64,000 nucleotides of DNA from Oligoflexia bacterium. Its GTDB lineage: Bacteria; Bdellovibrionota; Bdellovibrionia; JABDDW01. The notes under the pieces are model-generated. The model searched no databases. It was given only the letters and a program-made list of their open reading frames with translations, and had not been told where the DNA came from. The position numbers were made by a program, and so were the translations under genes. The DNA is taken from contig JADJXN010000002.1 of assembly GCA_016715815.1 (NCBI GenBank), positions 124,001-188,000 on the forward strand, written 5' to 3'. Below, in pieces: positions 35,430 to 45,700 of the stretch. Positions within the stretch are counted from its first letter, which is position 1; each line of letters starts with the position of its first letter.

Positions 35430-38400
35430 ATGCTGAAGAGTTTAAATATACTCTATTTGTGTTCGTTTGTCTTGTTACTGACGGGCTGTCCAAAATTGGA
35501 CGGCTTTACAGGTAATAATTCAAGAACCCCTGACTCTGATGTAACTCAACCGTCAAATCCTCCGGCTGCTCCACCCACAAACCCTCAAGATATGCCAGGA
35601 ACACAAAATCCTGAGGCTTCCTCTCCTGTAGGTCTAATCCCATGTTTACCAAATATAGTTACCCTTATAGATAGTAGTGGGGTAAATACAAATTTTACGT
35701 CTATTCAGACTGCAATTGATGCTTCACTGGAAAGCTCAACAATTTATGTTGGCCCAGGAAGTTATAATGAAATTTTAAAAATTAAAGAAAAAACTAATTT
35801 AACTCTGCGTTCTGAATGTAGAGCTAAAATAAAAGGTATTGTTTTAAAAGAAAATCATAATATTAACATTCAAGGTTTTAACATTGATGCAAAGGCTACA
35901 AATCAAGATGCTATTAGCATAGAAGGTGGCAATGATAGCAATAAAACTATATCAATAACCAATAACTGGATACAAAATACTGAAAAGCTTTATAGCGGTA
36001 TAAAAATTGAGGATTCAAACCAAAACATAAAAATAGCTTCAAACTACTTATTTAATAACAGTGGTAACGCCATTTTATTTACAGAACAAAATGAAAATGA
36101 CCATCACCACAAAAAGCATGGACAGTTTTATGATAAGTTTTTTCGCCACGGGCAGCATAGCAAGATGGGCTCTGCTTTAGTAAGTAAAAATATTATTGAA
36201 TATAGTGGACTTAATGGAGTTTTAGTTCAAAAAGACATTAGACAACCCATAGATTTTGATTCAAATGATATTATTGCAAATAGTTCTTACGGAATTAAAA
36301 TCGAAAATGATGCTGCTGCAAATGAACTAGCCTTCAACAATAATATTATTGCCTACAGCGCAGGTTATTTTAAAACCAAAAAGGAACACAAAGACAAAGA
36401 TAAAAAGAATAAAAAAGACAAACACAAAGATGATGATGATGATGACAAAGGCCAACACGAGCATAGCATTACAGCAGATTTTTATGGCCAGGGTGTTTTA
36501 AAAAGAAAAAATAGTACGGGCAATTTAAGCACAACAGGCTATGAAGGTTTTGGCTTTACAAAATTTGTTGATGTTATTAAACCGCAAATTATAGCTGATG
36601 GTTTATCTAGCAACCTCTATACCAACCAAGTCTTATATACTTTAAATATCCAGATTCTGGATCAATCTCCAACCATTACCACTGTTACACATAATTCAAA
36701 TTTGCTAACAACAAGTAATTTATTTTATTTAAGTGCTTCGACCACATTAACAGAGGGGGCCAATAGTATTACTATTACCTCTACAGATAGAGTTAATAAT
36801 TCAAAAGCTGTCACAGCAAATACTATTTATTTAGACACACAAATTCCTGTAATACAAACCCAGGCTAATGATAATGTATTAACCAATCAAAGAATATTTC
36901 CAATTCCTGTTGTAGTTACAGATAACTCGCCCACAACAACTTATCTTTACCAGAATGATGTTTTGGTGGGACAAAACGCTGATAAAAACTTTACATTTAA
37001 TGCCACTCTTGTAGAGGGTAAAAATACTTTTAAAATTACCTGCGTTGATGCTGCCGGCAACATTGCAAATGCTATTAATTTAACAAGTATCACTCTTGAT
37101 ACTGTAGCCCCCATACTAACGGAGCTTGTACCAGCTGATGATGATTTTATAATAAGCATTAACTACCCTCTTTCGGGAAGAAGTAATGAACCACTACAAT
37201 CCATTACTGCTAATGGTAAAAACTTAAATTTATCTCAAGATAAACTTAGCTTTAGTGCAATGGATATTGCCACCCAAGATGGCCCCATATCTATCACATG
37301 GGTAGCCACTGATTTAGCCGGAAACTATTCAACAGTAACTATTAACGCTCAGGTAATGACAAAAGTTATTAATGGCCAACTTATAACTGTTGAACCTTTA
37401 AGAACAGATAGCTCAAAATTAATTGTAAAAGGTGCGGCAGGCGCTGCAAGACCAGGTGTAACCGTTACTGCAAAAGCTGGCTTATTATTTAATAGCGGAA
37501 CGGCTGTAGCAAATGCTGATGGTAGCTTTTCAATTATTCTAGATTATTTTAATCAGGTCACAGTTTCTGCTTATAATTCTACAAGCCAAGAAACAGAAAG
37601 CTCCACAGTGGGCTACCAAGTTAAAACAAAACTATCTGGCCTTGTAAAAGACTCACAAGGAATACCCATTAATAATGCTACAGTTAGAATTCAAAACATT
37701 CAAAGCACAACAAACACTGATGGTATTTTTACTTTTAACGATCTTACCATTACCGGAGACCAACTTTTAGTTATTGATGGTAGCACCGCTATTATTCCTA
37801 TAACCGGCCCTCTTAAGAAATTTTCAACATCAAAAGTCTCAATTAATATAGGCTTAAACCAAATCAACGTATTACCTCAACCTATCTTTTTAGCACCTTT
37901 AATACTTGATGGTACACAAACACAAATTGCAGATGGAGCAGCTGCTGTAGTCACAAGCCCCAATGCCCCAGGAGTGCTATTAAATATTCCAGCAAGTGCA
38001 GTAATATTCCCAGATGGTACACAAAGCGGCGCAATTAATATTGGCATTGTTAATGTTGAATACACAACAATTGAGCCATTAAAATTTGCAGTGCCCGACA
38101 CTGTTGTAAGCCTTGAACCCTCTGGCTTAAGTTTTAATGAGCCCGTGCAACTAACCTTACCCAACGATAACGAATTACCTGATGGCGTTCAAATGGTCAT
38201 AATGTCTCTTAATTCACAAAAAGGAATTTGGGAAATTGATGGCTCAGCTAAAGTTCAAGGCTCTCAAATTGTAACCGAGCCCGGCCAAGGCATTACACAT
38301 TTTAGCCAAATTTATCCAGTTCCTATTGGCCCTGTTATTCAACAGGTTAACAACCCCGAGGCTTCAGGCGCAGACACTTTTAACGGAGCACTTTCAACCT

Positions 38401-41400
38401 CAATAAGTCTTTCTAGTTTTAAAACACTAGGCAGAGATGTAACACCTAGCCTAACTTATAAAAGCTCTTGGGCAAAACCTACAGCGGTGGTTTCAACATT
38501 TTTTGATATTCCAAAACAAGAAGTAAGCTTTTCAAGAACTTATAGCACCACTACAGACACTGTAGATGACCACAAATATTGCGGCACCTTTTCTTGTGTT
38601 GATTATGTTAGGTATTTTATTACCTCTGTTTATAAAGAAAAAACTTCCTCTTGGTATGAACCTGAATCTATCAAGGGGCAGTTCTTTGTTGGCGGCATTC
38701 AATCAGCTGAGGTTAATTTTTCTGGCAACCCAAATAATTCTGTTATTTCTTACGCTCTAGATTTAAAAGACCCAAACACAAACCAATATTTGCAATCAGG
38801 CATTTACCCAGGAAGTGCAAAATATAGTCTAAAACTAAAACACATGGTTTTAACCACAATTACAAAGGCAACAAATTATGCTGCTAATAACAAAGAAGAA
38901 ACCAGAGTTACTCAAGATAACTACTTAGAAACCCAAGTTTTAGAGCAAGTTTTTCCTCATGATTTAAATGTTAATTTATATGTGCAAAATGAAACCGAGT
39001 CTCCCGCCGGCCAGGGCTGGAAAATTAATGGGGCACAAAGAATTATTAACACCACAAGCCCTAGAGTCCTGCTTGAGCAAGAAGATGGAAGTTTGGCTAT
39101 TTATTCCATTTCAAATAATATAAACACCTTGTTTGATGCTACAGATACAAATATTGATTTATCTCAAGGGGTTGATTTATCTCAGTGGCCAAAAGCAAAT
39201 GTTACTTCTTATGACGTAGATAATAAAACCACTTCAGTTTTAAATGTTAATCTAACAAATGGTTCCCAAACCTCTTTGGGCGCAATGACAAATTACACAT
39301 CTGAATTATTTTATGATAACCCACCATACTCTGTTATTTACCGCACACAAGAATTACCAGGCTACCCTTTTTATGGCGCAAAACCTCTTGTCTATGCACC
39401 AACTTGGTATAGAACTTGGGTTAATTTTCAGCCAAAATCAAAATCAGCACAACTTGTTCAATTAGGAGATGGCTCTGTGTTTGGCACTGACGATCTTAAC
39501 TCTCGTCTTTTCCAAATGGCAGGAAGCTACAACCAAAAAGCCGGAATTAGACAATACATTAACCCCACAACGGCTTATGGGGATTCTTATGCTGGCCTTC
39601 AAAGCTATTGCTCTGCCACTGCTGGACAAGAGTGTGAAGCTTACACAAACCAATGGTGCACATTTATTTGGGCATTTGGTTGGGGCTTTTATGACCCTGC
39701 AAATTACAACCCATGTGGTGTGCAATCTTATACCGATTTGGCTTATGGCCAAAATTTATTAGCAGGTGGCAACCCAACATTTAACGGCGACGGTAATGCC
39801 CCTGATGTAGCACTTAACGGCCCCATGGGCATTACACTTAACCCACTTTCTGCCCAAGTTGTGTTTGCAGATACAGGTAACAATATTGTCAGGGTTTATG
39901 ATCCCAACACAAACTCAATTACAACAATTGTTGGTAACGGCCAAAACTATGATTTGGGCGATGGTGGAGCCGCACTACAAGCAAGTCTCTTTCACCCTCG
40001 TGGAGTGGTTTATGATTCTGTTGGAAATTTATATATCTCAACAGAAAACGGCTACATTAGAAAGGTAGATACTTCTGGCAATATTTCAACAATTGCGGGC
40101 CTACCACTTGAACAGGGAGGAATTTTAGCAAACCAAAGCATTGCTCAACTTACCGCACTTAACCGCCCTTACGGCATGGTTATAGATAATGCCAATAACT
40201 TTTTGTATGTGGCAGACACCGCCAACCACCGCGTATTACAACTTAATTTAAATAATTCTCAAGCAAGTGTTGTTGCAGGCAACAGTACTTGCGATATGTC
40301 TGATTCAGCAGACAATCTTTCTGCATTAAATGCAAGTTTATGTAACCCCACTCAAATTGGCTTAGATAATAATAATAATTTATTAATAGTAGATTCAGGC
40401 CATCAAAAAATTAGACGTGTTGTTTTACAATCAAACTCAGTTAATGTTCCTTTAGCTTACGCACCCGTGAACCCAGATTTATCTACTTTAATTAAAAACA
40501 CTGATGGCACCTGGGTAAGAAGCTTAAGAAATGGTAATAAAATATTTTTTGATCAAGCAGGGCGCCAAACCTTAAACCAAGATAGAGTTGGCAGACAAAT
40601 TACTTACAATTACAATGCCCAAGGCAACTTAGCCTCTATTACAGACCCTGTTAACCAAACATTGACTTATCAATATAATGGTAGCAATCAACTTAATGCC
40701 ATCATTGATCCCGCAGGTAAAACCACACTCTTTGGTTACAGTGGCTCTCAGTTAACTCGTGTACAATTTGCAGATGGCACTGTAAGAACATATTCCTATT
40801 CTCCAGACGGGTTACTTCTCTCTGAAACAGATGAGAGGGGAAACCCCACCCAATATGTTTATAACCAGTGGAATAGGTTACAACAGGTTACCCGTGCTGA
40901 TGGCACAAACGTTCAGGTTAACGATTCTGCTTCTGCCACTGTAGGTAACAATTATGTTGGCGGAAATGTTGGCCAATTAAAATCTTTTGGCACCTTAAGC
41001 GGCCAAGTATATGATGGAATTAAAGATGCCCGTAACGTCACAACCGCTTTTGTAAAAGATTATCGCGGTTTTGTAACAACAGTAGTAGATGCCCAAGGTG
41101 GTTTAACAAAAATTCAAAGAAATTTAGTTGGCAACCCCACCTTAATTACTCGCCCAGATAATACAACAGTAAGCTTTAATTATGATGCCAACACCAATGA
41201 TTTATTATCTTCAACTGATACCGCCACCGGCATTACACAAAGCTACACTTACGATAGTTATGGTAACCAATTAACTGCTACCGATGGACGTGGTTTTACA
41301 ACCTTTAACCAGTTTGATGCTAATACTGGTTTACAAATTGCTAAAATTTTACCAGGCAATCGCGCCACATACACAACACATAATAACTTAGGCCTACCCA

Positions 41401-43751
41401 TTATGGTGCAACAAAGCCCTGACCAGGGTGCATCGGTTTTAACAACTGTTTATGAGTATGATTCTCGCGGTAATAACACACGTGTTGTAGACACCCAAAA
41501 CCGTGAAACTTTAAAAACCTATGATGGAAGTGGTAATGTTTTAACTTCAAGTACTAAAAAAGATGCAACAAACTATTTAGTTACTGCTTATAACTACGAT
41601 GCTCTCAACAGACTCGCCTCTGTGACAACACCTGATTTAAAAACCACAAGTTATACTTATTTGCCTGGCGGGCTATTATCTAAAATTACTGACCCAAATA
41701 ATAAACTAACTACTTTTGATTATGATAATTTAAATAGGGTTGTGCAAAAAACTTCTCCCTTGGGTCAAAAAACTTTAATGGCCTATGATGGCAACGGTAA
41801 TGTGGTAAGCCAAAAAACACCCAATGGGGATGTTATTGGTTTTTACTATGACGGCTTAAACCAGCTAGTACAAAAAACTCTGCCTGATAATACTTATAAC
41901 TATGCCTACGACATTCGTGGTAACTTAGTTGGGGTTAATAATTTAAATTCTCAAATTACCTTTGGCGTTGATGTTGCCGACCGCGTAACAAGTGTAAATA
42001 GCACCGGCCTTGGTGCAGGAGCGGGTTTACCCCAATCAACCTTGCAATTTAGCTACGATGCTAACAATAATAGATTGTCTATGACAGATAATAGTGGTGC
42101 CGCTGTATTATATAATTACGATGAACTTAATAGGCTTTCCTCTTTACGTAACCATAAAGCAGAGGTTTTTAGTTTTAACTACGATGACATGAGCCGTTTA
42201 AAGCAAATTAATCGCCCAGGCTCTTATTCTCAATTTAGCTTTGATAACTCAAACTTTATTTCAAGTATTAATCATGTTGGCACCGGCACCATTGCAAGCT
42301 TTAACTACTCTCGTGATGGCCTTGGCAATGTATTATCTATTAATACTAATTATGGTAACCACTCTTATAATTATGACGCTAACTCTCAATTAACTTCAGC
42401 TCGTCACCCCGCAAGCACAGGCCTTGGTGATGAGAACTATTCTTATGACGGTGTTGGTAACAGGCTTACAGACAGTAATGGTAATTATGTATACGATGCT
42501 TCTTCTCAAAGACTTAATGAAGATTACAGGTATTTATATATTTATGATAACAACGGTAACCTCATCCGTAAGTACCCCAGAAACTCAACTGATCTTGCCT
42601 ATGAGTATCAATACACCTCTGAAAACCAATTAAAAACAGTTAATATTTATAACGGCATGCTAAGTGTTGCTCAGTATGGCCCACAAATAAAAAACATTAC
42701 TTACACCTATGATGCCCTTGGCAGACGTGTGCAAAAAAAGATCAACGATCTTGTTGATAGCTCAAAGTCTTTTACCCGCAACTTTATCTACGACAATCAA
42801 GAAATTATTGTAGAGCTTGATGGCAGTAATCAAATCCTTGCACGCTACACTCAATCAGGTTTGCGCACTGATGATACTTTAGCTGTGGATGTTACATCTC
42901 AAGGACAAAGTGCTAATATTGCTCAAAATGCTCAAAGCTATTATTACTTAAAAGATGCTTTAGGTTCAGTCACAGATATTACTGACTCAAGTGGTAATTT
43001 AGTTCAGCACTATAACTACACAAGCTTTGGAACAATTCAGAACATTAAAGATGGTGCCGGTACTGACATAACCAGTAATCCCATTGTTAACACCGCTTAT
43101 ACTTACACTAACCGTGAGCTAGACTCTGAAACTGGTAATTACTACTATCGTGCTAGATATTATGACCCTCAAATTGGGAGATTCTTGCAGGAGGATCCGG
43201 ATCCCGGAAAAATGGAAAACTCCGCCACAGTCATTAATAAATTTAACTATGCACAAAATCGTCCAAGTTATTACACTGACCCCTCAGGAAAACTAGTATG
43301 GTTTTTAGCAATACCACTAATAATGGGCGCTAGCGGTGCCATTGCCGGAGGAATCTGGGCGGCCGTTATGGGGCAAAATATTTGGGAGGGAATCGCTGCC
43401 GGAGCATTTGGTGGTTTACTGATAGGAGCTGGAGCTGCGATTGGTATTGCTTTTGCGGGAGGAGCTGCTGCTATCGGCACTGTAGCTGGAACGGTGCTTG
43501 GTGGGCTTGGTGCGGGTATAGTAGGTGGAGCTGTAGGTGCTATTACCACACCTCAAGCTCCTTTATTAGGCGCATTTGTCGGCTTTTTCTTTGGATTTCT
43601 TGGTGGCGCTATCGCTGGTGCTGGCACACTACCATTTTGGGGGGATTTAACTCAAAGTACTATATTAAATGCTCCTCCAGTACCACCAAATGTGGTTCCC
43701 AAAAAATATATAAGACCAAAACCTGTACCTATAGGAGGGGCCGGCGGGTGA
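35430..43751 (+). CDS. Giant RHS/YD-repeat lipoprotein with beta-helix, NHL repeats and membrane-active-looking tip
   Basis: Start ATG 35430 has GGGGGGAA upstream and gives a lipoprotein signal (VLLLTGC, Cys20); the product is about 2773 residues. In order: a right-handed beta-helix (about 80-310); a His/Lys/Asp-rich insert (about 316-345); Ig-like repeats (about 390-570); a carboxypeptidase-regulatory-like domain (about 730-790); a ZU5-like domain (about 850-970); NHL repeats (about 1450-1670); YD repeats (about 1710-2570); the RHS core end (YYYRARYYDPQIGRFLQEDP, then YYTDPSGK with D2617-P2618); and a tip of about 150 residues, Gly/Ala-rich and hydrophobic, ending PIGGAGG. RHS shells encapsulate toxic tips cleaved after the core; the DPxG region fits that. 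There is no PAAR or VgrG domain, so delivery would be by surface lipoprotein export, which is inference. The stop overlaps the partner gene start. Confidence 0.9.
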   Translation: MLKSLNILYLCSFVLLLTGCPKLDGFTGNNSRTPDSDVTQPSNPPAAPPTNPQDMPGTQNPEASSPVGLIPCLPNIVTLIDSSGVNTNFTSIQTAIDASLESSTIYVGPGSYNEILKIKEKTNLTLRSECRAKIKGIVLKENHNINIQGFNIDAKATNQDAISIEGGNDSNKTISITNNWIQNTEKLYSGIKIEDSNQNIKIASNYLFNNSGNAILFTEQNENDHHHKKHGQFYDKFFRHGQHSKMGSALVSKNIIEYSGLNGVLVQKDIRQPIDFDSNDIIANSSYGIKIENDAAANELAFNNNIIAYSAGYFKTKKEHKDKDKKNKKDKHKDDDDDDKGQHEHSITADFYGQGVLKRKNSTGNLSTTGYEGFGFTKFVDVIKPQIIADGLSSNLYTNQVLYTLNIQILDQSPTITTVTHNSNLLTTSNLFYLSASTTLTEGANSITITSTDRVNNSKAVTANTIYLDTQIPVIQTQANDNVLTNQRIFPIPVVVTDNSPTTTYLYQNDVLVGQNADKNFTFNATLVEGKNTFKITCVDAAGNIANAINLTSITLDTVAPILTELVPADDDFIISINYPLSGRSNEPLQSITANGKNLNLSQDKLSFSAMDIATQDGPISITWVATDLAGNYSTVTINAQVMTKVINGQLITVEPLRTDSSKLIVKGAAGAARPGVTVTAKAGLLFNSGTAVANADGSFSIILDYFNQVTVSAYNSTSQETESSTVGYQVKTKLSGLVKDSQGIPINNATVRIQNIQSTTNTDGIFTFNDLTITGDQLLVIDGSTAIIPITGPLKKFSTSKVSINIGLNQINVLPQPIFLAPLILDGTQTQIADGAAAVVTSPNAPGVLLNIPASAVIFPDGTQSGAINIGIVNVEYTTIEPLKFAVPDTVVSLEPSGLSFNEPVQLTLPNDNELPDGVQMVIMSLNSQKGIWEIDGSAKVQGSQIVTEPGQGITHFSQIYPVPIGPVIQQVNNPEASGADTFNGALSTSISLSSFKTLGRDVTPSLTYKSSWAKPTAVVSTFFDIPKQEVSFSRTYSTTTDTVDDHKYCGTFSCVDYVRYFITSVYKEKTSSWYEPESIKGQFFVGGIQSAEVNFSGNPNNSVISYALDLKDPNTNQYLQSGIYPGSAKYSLKLKHMVLTTITKATNYAANNKEETRVTQDNYLETQVLEQVFPHDLNVNLYVQNETESPAGQGWKINGAQRIINTTSPRVLLEQEDGSLAIYSISNNINTLFDATDTNIDLSQGVDLSQWPKANVTSYDVDNKTTSVLNVNLTNGSQTSLGAMTNYTSELFYDNPPYSVIYRTQELPGYPFYGAKPLVYAPTWYRTWVNFQPKSKSAQLVQLGDGSVFGTDDLNSRLFQMAGSYNQKAGIRQYINPTTAYGDSYAGLQSYCSATAGQECEAYTNQWCTFIWAFGWGFYDPANYNPCGVQSYTDLAYGQNLLAGGNPTFNGDGNAPDVALNGPMGITLNPLSAQVVFADTGNNIVRVYDPNTNSITTIVGNGQNYDLGDGGAALQASLFHPRGVVYDSVGNLYISTENGYIRKVDTSGNISTIAGLPLEQGGILANQSIAQLTALNRPYGMVIDNANNFLYVADTANHRVLQLNLNNSQASVVAGNSTCDMSDSADNLSALNASLCNPTQIGLDNNNNLLIVDSGHQKIRRVVLQSNSVNVPLAYAPVNPDLSTLIKNTDGTWVRSLRNGNKIFFDQAGRQTLNQDRVGRQITYNYNAQGNLASITDPVNQTLTYQYNGSNQLNAIIDPAGKTTLFGYSGSQLTRVQFADGTVRTYSYSPDGLLLSETDERGNPTQYVYNQWNRLQQVTRADGTNVQVNDSASATVGNNYVGGNVGQLKSFGTLSGQVYDGIKDARNVTTAFVKDYRGFVTTVVDAQGGLTKIQRNLVGNPTLITRPDNTTVSFNYDANTNDLLSSTDTATGITQSYTYDSYGNQLTATDGRGFTTFNQFDANTGLQIAKILPGNRATYTTHNNLGLPIMVQQSPDQGASVLTTVYEYDSRGNNTRVVDTQNRETLKTYDGSGNVLTSSTKKDATNYLVTAYNYDALNRLASVTTPDLKTTSYTYLPGGLLSKITDPNNKLTTFDYDNLNRVVQKTSPLGQKTLMAYDGNGNVVSQKTPNGDVIGFYYDGLNQLVQKTLPDNTYNYAYDIRGNLVGVNNLNSQITFGVDVADRVTSVNSTGLGAGAGLPQSTLQFSYDANNNRLSMTDNSGAAVLYNYDELNRLSSLRNHKAEVFSFNYDDMSRLKQINRPGSYSQFSFDNSNFISSINHVGTGTIASFNYSRDGLGNVLSINTNYGNHSYNYDANSQLTSARHPASTGLGDENYSYDGVGNRLTDSNGNYVYDASSQRLNEDYRYLYIYDNNGNLIRKYPRNSTDLAYEYQYTSENQLKTVNIYNGMLSVAQYGPQIKNITYTYDALGRRVQKKINDLVDSSKSFTRNFIYDNQEIIVELDGSNQILARYTQSGLRTDDTLAVDVTSQGQSANIAQNAQSYYYLKDALGSVTDITDSSGNLVQHYNYTSFGTIQNIKDGAGTDITSNPIVNTAYTYTNRELDSETGNYYYRARYYDPQIGRFLQEDPDPGKMENSATVINKFNYAQNRPSYYTDPSGKLVWFLAIPLIMGASGAIAGGIWAAVMGQNIWEGIAAGAFGGLLIGAGAAIGIAFAGGAAAIGTVAGTVLGGLGAGIVGGAVGAITTPQAPLLGAFVGFFFGFLGGAIAGAGTLPFWGDLTQSTILNAPPVPPNVVPKKYIRPKPVPIGGAGG
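41870..43210 (+). repeat. RHS core segment, copy 1 (inside the intact gene)
   Basis: This stretch, from CAAAAAACTCTGCCTGATAA to the CTTGCAGGAGGATCC at the core end, is repeated with long identical runs at 44362-45700 and, for its second half, at 46858-47735. Such homology lets orphan tips recombine onto the full-length gene. It has A7 in the run at the RRVQKK codons. Confidence 0.9.
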
Positions 43752-44350
43752 TAAAAAAAGAATTTAAAATAGGGCCCGAAGAAATAAATACATATCTAAG
43801 TGGTGTTAAGTTTATTTTGCCCCTTTTATTAAAAAAATATTGCTTGTTACTGCTGCTTTATTTTTTTATTTTTTTTTCAACTTACTACATTCAATTATAT
43901 CTTTATGGCAATCTTTTAAAGTTTCATTTTCAAATGATAAAGATCGTATCTATATTATTAGTTATTGTTTCTATTTTTGAAACAATACGCAACTTGATGC
44001 TGCTTTTGCCACTTTTTGTGTTTTATAGGTTTATTTTATCTGAATCTGGAATAAAAATTGTTGATAAATCAAATAATTTAATAATACATATTTCTTATGA
44101 AGCGGTTCAATATATTCAATTTTGTGACAATTTTTTCTGGTTAACACCTCAATTTATTAAAAAAAATAATATGAAGTGGGTACTAGTTAGATATAAGTCT
44201 ATTATTAACGAAGACAGGTTTTCAAAAATAATATTGCTTGGATTACATAGTAATGATGAAACACTCCAAATTGAAAAGTATGTTAAGGAAGTCAAACCCA
44301 CAATTAAAGTTATTCATGGTTCGATAAATAACCCTTTAGCCTTTAATTAA
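43748..44350 (+). CDS. Putative immunity/partner membrane protein for RHS tip 1
   Basis: The 200-residue protein begins at GTG 43748, overlapping the RHS stop (GTGA). Its ribosome site AGGAGGGG is the DNA that encodes the RHS C-terminal GGAGG residues. Two or three hydrophobic segments lie at about residues 22-50 and 65-95; the remainder is soluble. It starts IKKEFKIGPEEINTY, shared with the partner of module 3 (IKKEFKIGPHDIRTY), while the rest diverges. Position after a toxin tip, tight coupling and membrane topology all suggest immunity to a membrane-acting tip. No known immunity family is recognised. Confidence 0.75.
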   Translation: MIKKEFKIGPEEINTYLSGVKFILPLLLKKYCLLLLLYFFIFFSTYYIQLYLYGNLLKFHFQMIKIVSILLVIVSIFETIRNLMLLLPLFVFYRFILSESGIKIVDKSNNLIIHISYEAVQYIQFCDNFFWLTPQFIKKNNMKWVLVRYKSIINEDRFSKIILLGLHSNDETLQIEKYVKEVKPTIKVIHGSINNPLAFN

Positions 44351-44355
44351 AGGCT
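44338..44355. repeat. Palindrome at the end of partner gene 1
   Basis: AGCCTTTAATTAAAGGCT is a perfect 18-bp palindrome overlapping the partner-gene stop. It lies just before the junction at which RHS copy 2 begins. Another AGCC/GGCT hairpin (AGCCAAAGTTGGCT, 46842-46855) lies just before copy 3. They may be weak terminators or recombination junction marks. Confidence 0.5.
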
Positions 44356-44361
44356 ATTAGC

Positions 44362-45700
44362 TTGTGCAAAAAACTCTGCCTGATAATACTTATAACTATG
44401 CCTACGACATTCGTGGTAACTTAGTTGGGGTTAATAATTTAAATTCTCAAATTACCTTTGGCGTTGATGTTGCCGACCGCGTAACAAGTGTAAATAGCCA
44501 AGGTTTAGGTGCAGGAGCGAGTTTGCCCCAATCAACCTTGCAATTTAACTATGATGCCAACAATAATAGATTATCTATGACAGATAACTCAGGTGCTGCT
44601 GTTTTATATAATTACGATGAACTTAATAGGCTTACCTCTTTACGTAACCATAAAGCAGAGGTTTTTAGTTTTAACTATGATGACATGAGCAGACTAATAA
44701 GCCTGTCGCGCCCAGGATCAAATTCTCAATTTAGCTTTGATAACTCAAACTTTATTTCAAGTATTAATCATGTTGGCACCGGCACCATTGCAAGCTTTAA
44801 CTACTCTCGTGATGGCCTTGGCAATGTATTATCTATTAATACCTCTTACGGCCTTCATAGTTATGGTTATGATGCTAATTCTCAGTTAACCTCAGCTCGC
44901 CACCCCGCAAGCACTGGCATTAACGATGAGAACTATACTTATGATAGTGTGGGTAACAGACTTTCTGATAATAATGGCAATTACACTTATGATGCCTCTT
45001 CTCAAAGGCTTAATGAAGATTACAGGTATTTATATATTTATGATAACAACGGTAACCTCATCCGTAAGTACCCAAGAAACTCAACTGATCTTGCCTATGA
45101 GTATCAATACACCTCTGAAAACCAATTAAAAACAGTTAATATTTATAACGGCATGCTAAGTGTTGCTCAGTATGGCCCACAGATAAAAAACATTAATTAC
45201 ACTTACGATGCCCTTGGCAGACGTGTGCAAAAAAAAAGATCAACGATCTTGTTGATAGCTCAAAATCTTTTACCCACAACTTTATCTATGACGGCCAAGA
45301 GATTATTGTAGAGCTTGATGGTAATAATCAAATCCTTGCACGTTACACTCAATCAGGTTTACGCACTGATGATACTTTAGCTGTTGATGTTACATCTCAA
45401 GGACAAAGTGCTAATGTTGCTCAAAATGCTCAAAGCTATTATTACTTAAAAGATGCTTTAGGTTCAGTCACAGACATTACTGATTCAAGTGGTAATTTAG
45501 TACAACATTACAACTACACTTCATTTGGTACTATTCAAAATATTAAAGATGGTGCCGGTGCTGATATCACTACCTCACCCATTGTTAACACCGCCTATAC
45601 TTACACTAACCGTGAGTTAGACTCTGAGACCGGCAATTACTACTATCGTGCAAGGTACTACGATCCTCAAATTGGGAGATTCTTGCAGGAGGATCCTCAT
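44362..45700 (+). repeat. RHS core segment, copy 2
   Basis: Duplicate of 41870-43210 at the DNA level, with scattered differences. Its last part, from about 44920, is nearly identical to copy 3 rather than copy 1, showing that copies 2 and 3 share recent ancestry or conversion. It carries the A9 run that breaks the frame. Confidence 0.9.

Noticed and set aside
38566..39762. Short ORFs inside the RHS gene on both strands
   Set aside because: They lack ribosome sites and are shadows of the continuous lipoprotein frame.
43382..44350. Single 322-residue protein spanning the RHS tip and the partner gene
   Set aside because: The first 120 residues are an out-of-frame reading of the Gly-rich tip (Trp/Cys/Ser-rich nonsense); the true gene begins at GTG 43748.
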